64,000 nt of DNA from Lonicera japonica. Taxonomy: Eukaryota > Streptophyta > Magnoliopsida > Dipsacales > Caprifoliaceae. The translations under genes were made by a program, and so were the position numbers. The DNA lies in assembly GCA_021464415.1 (NCBI GenBank), contig CM038471.1, positions 11,675,173-11,739,172 on the forward strand, given 5' to 3'. Below, piece by piece: positions 12,456 through 25,100 of this stretch; position 1 is the stretch's first letter, and the number at the start of each line of letters is the position of its first letter. Below the pieces are notes generated by a model. The model did no database searches. It worked only from the letters and a program-made list of their open reading frames with translations, and was not told the DNA's origin.

Positions 12456-13951
12456 TAGGGGTGTTCAAAAACCGAACCGGACCATCAAACTAAATAAATC
12501 GGACCGCAAAATGGACCGATTTGGACCGGACCATTTGAATTCGGTCCGGTCCGGTCCAAATTTTGAAGGACCGAAATGGTTTGGTCTAGTCTTCGGTCTT
12601 GCATTTTAATACTTCGGTCGGACCGAACCAGACCGGTTTTAATATATATATATTGAGAGCGTTTCACATACGGACCGGTCCGTACGGACCGAGACCTTTA
12701 GCGACGGTTTTCCGTCGCGAATACATTGGGGGTATGTTTTTAGCGACGGAAAAGCGTCGCTAAAGGTCCCGGTCCATACGGACCGGTCCGCATGTGAAAA
12801 TTTTCGTATATATATTTAAATATATATTATTAATATATAATATTAATATACACTACTACCTGTTCCTGTTACTTCTCTGCTAACTCCAAAATTTATATTA
12901 AGCCTTTTTCTTTTATTTTGTTTTAAACATCCACGGGAGTTTTTTTTTAAAAATTTAATTTGTGTTTGTTTGGTTCCGCATAGTCTTCTGTTTTAATGTT
13001 AAAAGGAAAATCATGTGTGTGGATTTGATTTTGGTTGGTGCCTGCAAAAATCTATGTTCCAACTTTGTAGTGTAATAATTTGTTTCCAAAAATAGTCAAA
13101 TTAAAAGTTTTCTTCTCTGTTTAGTTGGCAATGTTGCCACCCTTTCTTGAGGATAACAAGACCCTCAACAAGCACCTCTATTAGTTATCAATAAAGTATT
13201 ACTTGCAAAAATTATTTCATTTAAAGAAATGATTTTACTTTGAAAGAAAAGTAAATAGACTATATTTGTTAAATCATATCAGAAAAAGATAAAACTAGCA
13301 AAAGAGTTTTGTTAATATTAAAAATATAATGTATAATTATTTAATGCATAATTTATTTTAATATTAGTAAAAAATTGTTTTGATAATAGTATTACCCAAA
13401 TTAAAAATTGAAAATTAATTAATTCTAGATATGTGTAAGTGTGAGAGCGTCTATAATGGTAGATTTATATGAAATTCAAAAGTGTAGTATAATATAGTTT
13501 GGTGTATTAGCTTTAAGGCATTATTTATGTGAGAAGAATCTTATGTTTGATCAATTTATTTTTATGTGAGAATAATCTATTTAAGAGCTCTTCTTCCATT
13601 CTAAAGTTGAACTATTATTTTTTTAATTTGATTATTTTAAGTTTATTAATTAGACGCTAATATATATATATATATATATATTATATTTTTGGTAGACGTG
13701 GCTATGAACAATCCACATAAATTGCGAAAAAAACAATCCATATATTATTGTTGTGCAAAAATTTCTTTTTGATCCAATACAACTTTTGGGCCTAAAAAAA
13801 AAAAGCCCAGACCGAATGGACCGACCTGGTCTGGTTCGGTCTGGTCTGGTATTCACATGCGTTTCGGTCCGGTCCGGTCTTCTAATTTTTAGGACCGAAA
13901 TATCCGGTTTGATGCAATTTGGTCCGGTCAACCGGACCGTGCATACCCCTA
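12456..13951. mobile_element. hAT-family non-autonomous element, 1.5 kb
   Basis: The ends read TAGGGGTGTTCA and, inversely, TAGGGGTATGCA. The flanks are ACTGGGGT and ACTGGGGC, an 8-bp duplication with one mismatch, as expected for hAT. Both subterminal regions are dense in GGACCGG and CCGGTCC motifs. Removing the element rejoins an interrupted GGATTACTGGGG...CAGTAAT unit of the surrounding repeat. No transposase is present. Confidence 0.8.
12663..12799. mobile_element. palindromic MITE-like insert within the hAT element
   Basis: Arms of about 55 bp pair with each other. The left begins TTTCACATACGGACCGGTCC and the right ends GGACCGGTCCGCATGTGAAAA, with TTTAGCGACG and CGTCGCTAAA near the centre. 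The GC-rich arms stand out from the surroundings. It could be a separate MITE or an internal hairpin of the hAT element. Confidence 0.6.
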
Positions 13952-13959
13952 ACTGGGGC

Positions 13960-14270
13960 AGTAATTCCCGGATTACTCAAAAAAAAGTAAAATATCCATT
14001 TTTCTTCATTTTCGCTATGTTGTTGGATTATTGGGGGTAGTAATCCCCGGATTACTCCAAAAAATAAAAGTAGAACATTCATTTTTCTTCATCTTCGCTC
14101 TGTAATAGGATTACTGGGGGCAGTAATTCCTGGATTACTCAAAAAAAAAAAAAAAAGTAGAACATCCATTCTTCTTAATCCATTATTCTTCATATTCGCT
14201 TTATTGTTGGATTATTGGGGGCAGTAATCCGGATTACTGGGGGCAGTAATCCGAATTACAATAAAACACA
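13960..14270. repeat. tandem units with a GGATTACTGGGG-type palindrome (right block)
   Basis: This continues the repeat at 12.06-12.45 kb after the hAT element. It holds at least three units with GGATTACTGGGGGCAGTAAT and an A-rich spacer. Confidence 0.7.
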
Positions 14271-14876
14271 AAAAACAATGAAAAATATGATATAGAAAAT
14301 TAAATCGAGATAAAGATGAAACTCAATTATCATCCATCTCACAAATCAAAATGTTCGCAATGGAGATGATGCCTTATACATTATCTCTCTCATATCTACT
14401 TTCTTTCTCTAAAACCTCCCATCTCCTCTCCTATTATCAAATCTCCACTTTCTCTCTCTCTCTCATCCACTTACTCTATTTTCTCCACCAGTAGTGCCGG
14501 TGCAAGGAACATCGGCGTCAACTACGGCGATGGAAAATAAAAATGAAGAATGGAAGTTTGTGAAGAATGAAAATTTGTGAAAATCAATCGAGATGATGAT
14601 TGTGAACGACACCCTCTATCTTGCTTGTGTTTCAAAATTCATTGCAAATCAAAAATTTCTCAATCGTTATGGTAAGAATGGCAATTCAAATTAAGATCCT
14701 TTTTACCTATATTTAAATAGGAGGGTAAAATCGGAATGATATTTTGAAATTGTATTAATGAAAAAAAGAAGGGGCAATCTCTTGTAGTTAGTGGTTAAAT
14801 TTTAGCATGTTAATAGTTAATGGGTAATAAAGAAATATTAATTAAAAGGGAAAAACTACTGATGTATTAATTGCTA

Positions 14877-15726
14877 TTGTTATATAAATCATTAGTGCAT
14901 TTTGGTGTAGGTACAGACCTTCTCAGAGAAGAAGTGACCTATCCTTTGAATAATCTTGAAATCACATTCAAATATGTTTCCAACTAGTTCAGATCAAGAA
15001 TATAGAGTGTTAATTATCAAAAGGGCAATGTACTTGGCCTTTATGTTAGATTTAAGATTCATTTTTCTACTCCTAGTACTTTTGGATTTTGTTTGAGGAT
15101 GATAGAATTCCCTGACTTATGATTTTTTGATAATACTCTTTTATGCTTTTGAGCAAGGGTAATTCATTGCCTGCTTATTGTTGAATTAAATATGGTGTTT
15201 CCTATTTCCAAATATATATATAAATATATACATCTGGTGTTTCATTGTGGATTACCAAAATTTTTATACAAGTGAATTAGAAACTTTTGACATGGTAGAC
15301 TTTTATCAAGTTAATTAGTTGTATAATTAAACATTACACTTGTATTTTTGCATTAAATTAAGATTTTCATTTGCTCTTACCGAGTTAACTCAGGGGGCTA
15401 TATATAAACTGGTAAGCACTAAATGTTGGCCATGGCTTGCAGAATAAGCTACTTGAATTTGGTGTTTGTAGAACTAGAAATTGTGTTGAGAGAAAAATAC
15501 TTTGCAGGTATTTAAAGGTTCGAATTTAAATTCAAAGTTAAGCATAATCACATATAGATCATGTTTATTTTTAATCAGTTGACTGTTGCTTTTATTTTTT
15601 GATACATATATTTCATTTGATGGAACTTGCATGCAATTAAATTACTTTTCTTGGTTAGTTAATATTTTTATGTTAAATTGGCTAATTTAGTTAATCATTT
15701 ATTTTTTTTGTTAGGCACAATCAATT
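14877..15726. other. AT-rich sequence upstream of the TNP1-like relic
   Basis: No coding frame was recognised. By position it is probably interior sequence of the old outer CACTA element, but no left terminus of that element was found. Confidence 0.3.
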
Positions 15727-17303
15727 ATGTCAAGTGCAAGTTCAAAGCAGCCATTACTCTCTTCACCCACATTTTCATCTCAGTCATTGAGAACGGGAAA
15801 ATAAAAGGGAAAATTGCCTATTGTTATTGGACCGAATGGGAATGTGGTTGGAAATAATTCTAGGAAATGTAGTAACCATTGTGGAGATTTTGTAAGGGCT
15901 TGTGTACCAGTGCATTACCCGGATTGGAGACAAGTGCCACAAAATTTTAAAGATGATGTTTGGCACAACTTAATGGTGACCATTGTTTTTTTAGTAGTTG
16001 AGTATCTAATTATGTTTTATTTTGCAACCTAATCAAAACTTTTATGACTACAGGATGAATTTGGGCTTGATATTCCTGAGAAGGTGGCTCATCCTATGTT
16101 GGAGAAAGGATGGTCCCAAAAATTTAGGACATATAAAACCACATTACGAAAAAGTTTGGAAAGTGAGAATGAGCAAGCTCCAAAAGGAATAGACCCATAT
16201 CATTGGAAAGAATTTTCGAAAAATGAAAATAAACCCAAAAAGAAAGAGCAAAAAGTTAAAAATGCTGAAAATCGAGCACAGCTGTAGTATTTTCATTGTC
16301 TTGGACGTTATTCTTATACTAAAAAAACATACAAACTGGTATATTTTTGTGGTTATGTTAAATTTCATTTTTTTTCTTTATTGGTACTTATAAAATTTAC
16401 AATTGTAGCAAGAAGCGAAGTTAGAAAAAAGTATCGATTGAGTCGATGTATGGTTCGCGGGTCATCAAAAAAAAGATGGGACTGTGTTAGATAGTGCTAA
16501 GCCATTTTACAAAAGCATAACTCAATTCTATTAATATTTAATAATAAATATACATACTAACCCTTGCATTTCTTTATAGGATCAAGTAAAGGAAGCCAAC
16601 ACTAAAAGAAAAAGTGGAGAGGAGGGCTTTAGTACCACAATTGAAAATGATGAGTTAACCTAAGTTTTCGGAAATGATCATAGGAGAAGACTTCGTGGAA
16701 TTGGATCTCACATCTCGAAGAAGCACGTGGTTATTGTAGAGATTGAAAAGGCAAAGGAAGTAGCAAAGAAAAAAGAAAAAGTAAAAGTGATGCCTTAAAG
16801 GATGAGATGCTGTCATCAATGCAATTACAAATTCAGACGATGCAAGTAAATTTAAAGAATGATCTAATGATGTCAATGCAACATTTATTTCAATCTTTCA
16901 TGAACGGCGCAAAGGAAAGTTCCCCAACGATGATAATGACTCCTAGAAGTGAGTTTGGTTCTAACTTGGTCCATCACCCGTCTAATATAGTTCAAAACTT
17001 GGAAAACGTTTTTATAGGTCCATCCACCCCTTGTCAAATCCTAATCCTTCTGACAAACGTCCACTTATTTTACTTGATAAATACTGTAAAGAATTGGCAA
17101 AAGAGCATGTCGTGACAGATTCATCGGCTAAGGTATGTCATGACAAATAGGTTTGTCCTTGTGAAAAGGAGATTTGGGCTGAGGAGGTAATGGAGTCCGA
17201 TGCTGTTTTGTGGGATGCTCCTCAAGATGGTCATCAAACTTTGTCTGCTAATGTCTCCGGTGGCTATTTGGGTTGGCTATACAGTTTGTTAAAGTATGTT
17301 TAG
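15727..17303 (+). pseudogene. TNP1-like (Ptta/En/Spm, Transposase_24) gene relic
   Basis: The plus strand holds a broken multi-exon gene of the plant Ptta/En/Spm family, the accessory protein of CACTA elements. Recognisable pieces in order are a serine-rich start at 15727, the VHYPDWRQVPQNFKDDVW block near 15.91-15.97 kb, and an exon after a TACAG acceptor at about 16.05 kb beginning DEFGL. Next come a block with VWFAGHQKKDGTVLDSA near 16.45 kb, a block with FGNDHRRRLRGIGSHISKK near 16.66-16.72 kb, a helical stretch, and a C-terminal GGYLGWLYSLLKYV ending at 17303. Stops at 15802 and elsewhere, plus frame changes, make it a pseudogene. The solo LTR begins 95 bp after its stop. It belongs to an older CACTA than the one at 18001. 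Confidence 0.75.
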
Positions 17304-18000
17304 TGCGAGTTTTTTGAGAAGTTTGTTTGTGCTTGGATATTTTGGTACTTCTATATTATTTATATGTTTCCTAATATATTTGTGCTTGGACATTGGGTGT
17401 CACGACCCAAATTTTCAAAATATTATTCATTCATAATTTTTTTTTTCTTTTAATCAAGTTTTTAAAAGATTTTAAAGTATATCTAATTATTATTAAAAAG
17501 TATATTTAAACGGAAGCAATTATTAATTGGTATAAAAACTTTATCATCAATTATTCTAGTACTAGTTCTTATGTCGAAAATGGGATTTTTATTTTTCTTT
17601 TGTTTTGATTTAAGAAATTTATTTAAAATCAGCTTATTTGTGTCAAAAACCATTTTTCTTATTAAAATGTCTCAATGACTCTAGTTTCATTTTAAGTTCA
17701 TAAAATAAAACATTCAAATCTTACTCCGCAATTTAGGACGCAACCGAAATGTTTACAAAATTCAAAACAAAGAAATTCCTAAGCTCCAAGTCCAACCCAT
17801 AAAATTCATAATGTCCAGAGTCCATAATACATGTAGTACTAAAATTTATTACGCCCACACGTGGAATTAAAGAAAACATAAATTATAATAAAAGCACGTG
17901 ACTATGGTAGAGAACACTAGTTTTCTATCGTCTCTCTCTTGCCGCTAACCTTCAATTTCGGTGCCTGAAAGTGGAAAATATATAAACTATGAGTAACACA

Positions 18001-18245
18001 CACTACACCAAATGGAAAAAATGTCACTAAAATGTGCAGAGCCTTTGGCACGGACAGGAGCCGTGATAAGTGATTATGACGGTTTTAAACCGAAACAATA
18101 TTCTAAAGTCACTTTTATTTTAATATGTAACACTCCATTAATAATAATGTCACGGTTTAAGATCGTTACAGACCTAACACGATGGCTGTCTCGTTTGTGA
18201 ACCGAAACAACATGTAAATAAGTGTTACCAAATATAAACGGGAGC
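18001..18245. repeat. left terminus and subterminal repeats of the 18-kb CACTA
   Basis: The terminal inverted repeat is followed by inverted copies of a CGGTTTTAAACCG-type core and AACCGAAACAA motifs. The same motifs cluster at 35.62-36.02 kb. Confidence 0.8.
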
Positions 18246-18319
18246 CGAATTGCAATATCCCTCTTCTAATTTTCAGTTTCCCCCTTTTATTATTTTCACT
18301 CTATCCCTTTATCCCATTT

Positions 18320-18640
18320 TCTAAATTTTGAGCCTCTCTCTCAGACCCTTACTCTCAAACCCTCGTTACTCTCAACTCCTCTCTGAAACCCTCACTCGCA
18401 GTTCCTTTCTTCCCCACCAAATCGCAGCTCCTCGATCTTTTATCCACCAAATCACAGACCAAATCGTACCATCTCCTCTCTTCTTCACCAAATCGCAGAC
18501 CAAATCGTAGCAGCTACGATCCTATCGTAGCATCTCCTTTCTTCTCCACCAAATTGCAAACCAAATCGCAGCAGCTCCTCCTTTACCCATCAAATCGCAG
18601 CAGCTCCTCCTTCACCCACAAATTTGGACGGAGCTCGCTT
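18320..18640 (+). repeat. pyrimidine-rich leader with repeated ACCAAATCGCAG units
   Basis: Five or more imperfect copies of a unit near CTCCACCAAATCGCAGCAGC lie in a C/T-rich stretch, followed by GGGTTTATCC-like text. It resembles a plant 5' leader and may be the transcribed leader of the CACTA genes. The small frames here lack any domain. Confidence 0.4.
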
Positions 18641-18899
18641 TAGGGTTTATCCTACTTAGATCTGGACGGGGCTTGTTTTCTTTTATTTGGTCACCAATAT
18701 CTTCGTCCTACTCAGATTTGGACCCACTCACTCTAGGGTTTCTCCTCTACTACATCAGCTTCAGGGTGTATATACTAAGGGAAGAGAGTGTCGATGAGGG
18801 GAAGATGAGGAAAATACCATTGTTATGCTTCGGGGTGTATTTAGGTATATCTTTGATCCTCTTTGGTATACTACTTTGATTTTATATTGAATAAAGGGA

Positions 18900-21800
18900 T
18901 GGAGTTCGGATAATGGTTGTATATAGTAATTAAGAATAACTTTGTGTTGGTTCTTTAATGAAATACCATTGTTATGCTTGGCTTTATATCAATTGTAGCA
19001 AATTAGATTTTTTTTAATAAATCTAGGGCAGATAGCACATAAAAAGGGCAGACAATTACACATTGGCATTTTTCTGCCTTGTTTTTCCCTATTCTAAGGC
19101 AGACAACACAAGGGCAGACAGCAAGAGTGGCCTTGTTCTCCCTTATTCTAGTTCTAGAATGAATATATGATTTTTTTTCTTTAAATATTTTTGTATACAA
19201 TGAAGATTGTTTATCATTTGAAACTTAAAAGATTAATTCTTATACAATGGCTATATATATATGTGTTTGTGAATAATGTGAATTCATCCTTGGCATGTGG
19301 ATTATTGTTTGTTCTTTTGTTTGTGAAGCCTTGTTCTCCCCATTTTTGGAATTTTAGATTTTGAGGTTAATTTGAAAATTAATTAGAGCACTTGGATTTG
19401 AATTATGTGGATTTTGAGAAATAATTGATAAAGCTTGATTCATTTAATAATTTTTGAAATTGAAATATTTTCGAAAATATTAACTCTGCCATTTTTGTAG
19501 TCAACCATCATAACCTAAAGGTTTCCTTTATGGAGACCATTGGAGGTCAACCATAGCACTATTTCGTTCCTTCTTCTTCTTTTTCTTCTTCTTCTTCTTC
19601 TTCTTCTTCAGATTTAACTATGCGAACCCAATATATCATTTAATTCATTTTTTTTGTATTTGAAATGACCATTCATGGATTTTTATTGCAGCAATTGGGT
19701 GATGATGAACCAAGATACTAGACGGTTCTAGAAAGTTAGTGATGATGTACCAGATGAATATTTAGTTTTCTACCCGAAAACACTTAGGTCAGCCTTCTTT
19801 CCATCTAGGCTTAACATATCTTATTTGATATTCTTTTATAAAGATTGTAATTAACTAGTTTAATCCCCTAATTTTTTTTCTTTCTATATATTCATATATA
19901 CTTTCAATATATATAATTGCTTATTGAATAATGTGAGAGCTACTTTATGCATTGGATTGAAAATGAAACTCAATGTTTGTTTCTCTAGCTACTGTTGGTT
20001 GTAAAAAGTCATATAATACATCATATGCATTATTAGCTGGTTTTTATTATAATAATATTGAAAAGGACAACAATTTTGATAATAGTTGGATAGGATTAAT
20101 ATCCACATCTCTAATATTGAGTTTTTCTTTTATCTTAATTATATATCCTAGTGAAATAACTAGTTTAACAAATAAACAATTTTTTTCATTATCGTGAGAT
20201 TTTGATACATTAATTATATATGTTATTGCAATGCAAATGCAGTGCAATTGGCTGCCTCTTCATTTACGTCATATCAATTAATTTTGTGACTCTTTTGGTT
20301 TAATTTATAGACCTCATATATCATTATTTTTTCAGTTTATAAGTTTCGGAATTTTGTTGTCGATGAATTCATAAACCTTGTAGAACAGCTGCATTGTAGC
20401 ATCACAAAAGGTGAGTTGTCATCTCGGATTACTTATTTTTGTAGCTTCTGCTTATATGGTTTTTTCATAACTTGCATATGAATAACTTATTACATGATCA
20501 TGCTTGCTATATATACTATTTTTAGGCATCTTTTCAGTATAGAGTTGTAATATTAATAAAAATATTTTCACATGGCAGTGAAGTAAATTTGGGTCACTTA
20601 ATATCATGAAAAATAGAAGTACATGTGTGTTATACATGAGTAGTAGAAAGTACGGTCTTAGAACATGGAATTATGCATGCCAAATGTTTGTAAAACTGCC
20701 CAAACGAAACTAAACAGATTTTAGTCTCTCTGTTGATACATTTTGAACATGTTTTTTATGGGTAAAGTTATAGAACAAGAATATGTTTTGAAATATGGTT
20801 CGATACCTAAGAAACGGATTTGAAATCACCTAAATATATTTAGAAATGAATTTATAGTGGAATTTACAAGATTGGCGGACAGTGCTGAATTTGTACTCGG
20901 GATTTTTAAATTTTCATCACCATATCTTGAATATCTCCAAATCTACTATAGATTTTGCATTTATCTTTTTGGAGGTAAAAGTAGACTAAATTTTTTAATT
21001 ATCAAATCAATGTTACATTAGATTGCTTTTAAACCAAGTGTTGGCAATATTTTAAAGTTCACAATTTTGTTCTGTATAAATGATGTTTTCTACACTTAAT
21101 TTATTGCAAAAGCATTAATTATGTACATGGGTCATGATAGTAGAGTTTGAATTTGAACTTGGAGACAATTAGTTAAGCATTTTTATACATGTACACATAC
21201 TTTAGTAAATGGGTGATTTTGAGTCCAATGAAAAAATAGAAAGTAATGTGTTTAATTAATTCGCAGGACTGCTAAAGTAATTCTACAAATGGCTTTAAAA
21301 TCTGAGGTTGAGTACTGATTTATGAAAATTTTAGAAATCAGCAAGTTGAAGTCCGCATTTCATCCAAGTTCCAATCTTTTCACCTGGCCTGAAGATCTAC
21401 TTGAGAGGTAAATTATATACAACAATAGTTGTTTTAACCTATTTGAGAAATTATAGTTCAATTTAAGGTGGTAGTAGTAGTACACTGCTTTAACCTATGT
21501 ATATGTATATATATGTTAATTAAATAATTGTACATTGTTTTAACCTATTTGAGAAATTATATGTATATATAGTAGTAGTACACTGTTTTAACCTATGTAT
21601 ATGCATATACATATTAATTAATTAATTAATTGTGGTGGCTATATACACTGCTTTCAGGCATATTTGTTCACTATTTTGAGGCATTTTTATACACTATTTT
21701 GAGGCTTCTTTTGATGTTACTTGTACACCTTTTTGAGTATTTTGTTGTTGCTATTATTACACTGTTTGTGATGTTTTGTTCCACTAAATGTGGCTGCTGT

Positions 21801-22131
21801 AATACTTTGTTTTGAGACTTTTTTTTGCCACTGATTGTACGCTCTTTTAAGGACTGTTTTTGTTGTTGCTGCTATGAATACTTTGTAATACTCTGTTTTT
21901 GTTTTGAGGACTATAATACACTATTTTTGAGTCTTCTTTTGTTGCTATTATGCTGTTTTTTTAAGCTTTATACCACATTTGAGGACAGTTTTTAGGGTAC
22001 ATTGGCTGAATTTTAGCGTATTGGAAATAACTAGGCTTATTAGGACTAAAATAATTAAAACCAAATTGCGTGTAACCTCTTTAGTGTAGTAAAAATAACT
22101 ATGCCTATTAGGGAGTCCAAACTCACACACA
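18900..22131. other. CACTA interior without recognisable genes
   Basis: AT-rich sequence between the leader and the TNP2 gene. A set of short repeats near 21.42-21.62 kb contains GTACACTGTTTTAACCTA and related phrases. Several intron-like polypyrimidine-AG sites occur. No protein domain was recognised. Confidence 0.4.
19569..19609. repeat. (TTC)n microsatellite
   Basis: A TTC trinucleotide run with one T-rich interruption. Confidence 0.9.
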
Positions 22132-22194
22132 TTGGCCTCTTCATTTTATTTCATTTCAAACATTTGTTTTATTTTAGGTTTTGGAGAAGTGCTA

Positions 22195-25100
22195 ATGGCA
22201 TTCCCACTTTACAAAGAATGGATGCGTGAATCTAGTAGGGTAACAGATGTGTACTTACAAGGGGTAAGGGAATTTATTAGATTTGCAAAGAATAATCTAA
22301 ATAGTGATGAATTTTCATGTTCGTGCAAACGTTGTAAACATGGTAAATGCTTGCATTGTAAAACGATTGAGTTACATTTGGTTCAGTGGGGTTTTGTGGA
22401 GGGTTACATGTTTTGGAAATTCCACGAGGAAAGGGAATTTCCATTTGTTCCAGAACAAATACTGGGTAGGGATACCATTGGTGCAGAAAGTGATCATTTG
22501 TCACATCCAAAGTTGAATGACCTTATGGATGATGCTTATGGTTTTCATGGATTACAAACTGACCATATTCCGGATGTTGATTTGAAATATGGTCAACACC
22601 ATGAAGGAGGTTCTTCGGCTAATGTTGGTGATAGAGTTAATCAAGACAAGGATTATTTATGGTTAAAATACGAAGCATCGCATCCTTTGTACCCTAATTG
22701 CAATAAGAATCATACTACCTTATATGCAATGAATGGGTTACATAATTTAAAAGCTCGTTTCTATTTGTCGGGAAATAATGTATCTAAAATCCTTACTTGG
22801 GTGAAGGACTTGTTGCCAAAAGAGAACACACTACCCGATAACTATCCGGACATAAATAATAGTTTGAAAGGGTTGGGGATGAAGTACAAATCTATTCATG
22901 CATGCAAGTATGATTGCATTATATACCGCAAGGAACATGAGCACAAACAACATTGTCCGGTATGTTAGGTTCCTAGATATATATCAAAGAAAGTAGAGAA
23001 TGGCAAACATGGTAAATTTTCTAAGGTGCCTCAAAAGGTATTGAAATATTTTCCTCTTGGTCCGAGGTTGAAGAGACTTTACACTGTACATTGGATTGCG
23101 GAGGCAATGACTTGGCATGCTAGATCTGCAACAAGTGACAATTTGATGCGTCATCCCAATGATTCGGCTATTTGAAAGTCTTTTGATTTCCAATACCCTA
23201 AATTTGCTGAGGAAAGTCGAAATGTTCGTTTGGGAATAGCAATCGATGGGTTTAATCCTTTCGGTAATTTGAGCACTAATCAAAGTGTGTGGCCGGTCAT
23301 TCTAGTGCCTTACAATCTCCTTCCTTCTTTGTCTATGAGAAAGGAGTTCTCAATGTTATCTATTTTGATACCTGGCCCAAAGGTACCAAGCAATGATATT
23401 GATATCTTCTTGGCACCATTAGTAGATGAACTCAATGAGTTATGGGCAGAGGGCATTAAGGCTTTTAACTCAAATAAATAAGAGGAATTTACTTTATAAG
23501 CAATGTTGTTGTGGGCAATTCATGACTTTCCTGCATATGGGACCTTGTCGGGGTGCAATGTTCATGGATACTTTGGTTATCCTATTCGCGGAGAGGAAAC
23601 AGGGTCTGAATGGTTAGATAAGAGTAGGAAGATCTGTTATCATACTCATCAGAGATTGTTGCCTCAACATCACAAGTTTAGGGATGATAAAGTCATTTTT
23701 CTGCCTAATGGAATCGAGAAGAGGCCACCTCCAAGAAGGCTTTCTGGTGTTGAGATTGAAATGAAAGCAATCAATTTAGGCTGCATCTCCAGAGGGAAGA
23801 ATCCTAAGTTTAATCAACAAAAACGTAAAAGAAATGAAGGGGAGGCAGAAAATAAGAAGTTGTATTCTAGGAGGTCATTGTTATTTGATTTACCGTATTG
23901 GAAGGAACATTCCGTATGGCATACAATAGATGTTATGCATGTGGAGAAGAATATCATCGAGCAAATTATTGGTACATGCCTAGATGGATCAAATTCAAAG
24001 GATTTTGAAAAGGCGCGAGAAGATCTTTGCACAATGAATACGAAAAAGGGGTTATAGCTGAAAGATGATTATGAAACGGGAAAAAGCACAATGCCAATTG
24101 GTGCGTTTACTTTGACTCCCGACGAAAGAAGGATATTCCTTGATACGTTGTATGACTTGAAAGTTCCTTCTTATTTCTCTTCTAATTTGCGGAGGGTTGT
24201 GAATTTTACAACACATGATTTGAAGCAGTGTAAATCTCATGATTGGCATATTATTATGCAATTGGTGCCATTGTTGTTCAAGCATTGTTTTGCAAAACAC
24301 AAGGATTTGCGGAGGGCTATAATGCAAATTAGCTTATGTTTTACATTATTGTGCGAAAAAGTCATTAACAAGAACCACATCATAGCTGCAAAGAAATCTC
24401 TTGTTGAGGCAACTTGTGTTTTGGAGAAATACTTTCCTCCTGCATTCTCTGACATTAGCATCCACCTCTTAGTGCATTTATGTGATCAAGCGTTAATATG
24501 TGGCCTAGTTAGATATCGATGGATGTACCCTTTTGAAAGGTAACTCCTGCATAAATGTACTTGTATATTTATCTAACTTAGAGTACATTTATATACGTTA
24601 AGAATAATTATTTATCTCACAAATATGTAGGCTAATGAAAACATTCAAGGATTACGTGAAAAACACTAGGTCCATCGAAGGGTCTATTGCAGAGGCATAT
24701 ATCACCGAGGAAGCTTCATTATATGCGAGCGAATACATGCCCAACCTTGGAATCGGAAGTCATAACCCTAGACAATACCACATTATTGAGAATTTCGACG
24801 AGTTTGAACATGGTATGGCTTTAGACAAGGGCAAACGAGTGACATTAACAAATTTACAATATGAACAAGTAGCTCGATATGTTCTTGGAACCGAGGTTGA
24901 CACATACAATTGGAGAGAGTAAGTTTTGTAGTCATAACTTTGTTTAAAACATTAGTTTTCCATAATGCCTTTATGTTGTTACCGATTTTTGGTGTTTGAA
25001 CTATTATAGGAAATACAAATTGTCTGGACATGGTAATAAGAGAAAAAGGGTTTACTTCACAGACAGTGACTTTAGGTCTTAGCTTGTTAATGAGGTAAAG

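Larger units (their letters stand above)
11553..14876. mobile_element. probable long-TIR (MULE-like) element with internal tandem blocks
   Basis: The two ends are imperfect long inverted repeats. The left includes AGCTAAAAAATGACCACTAA and the right, read inversely, GCTAAAATTTAACCACTAA, with matching sequence outward for several dozen bases. Inside are pyrimidine-rich blocks repeated at 11.68, 11.76, 11.85 and 14.43 kb. There are also units of roughly 110 bp built on GGATTACTGGGGGCAGTAAT, at 12.07-12.44 and 13.95-14.26 kb. A hAT element separates the two tandem blocks. A clean target duplication was not found, so the class and exact ends are uncertain. Confidence 0.45.

Noticed and set aside
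13753..14082. Arginine- and proline-rich frames rich in RSGL/GPDRT
   Set aside because: They arise from repeated GGTCCGG and CCGGTCC motifs of the hAT subterminal region, not from a protein gene.
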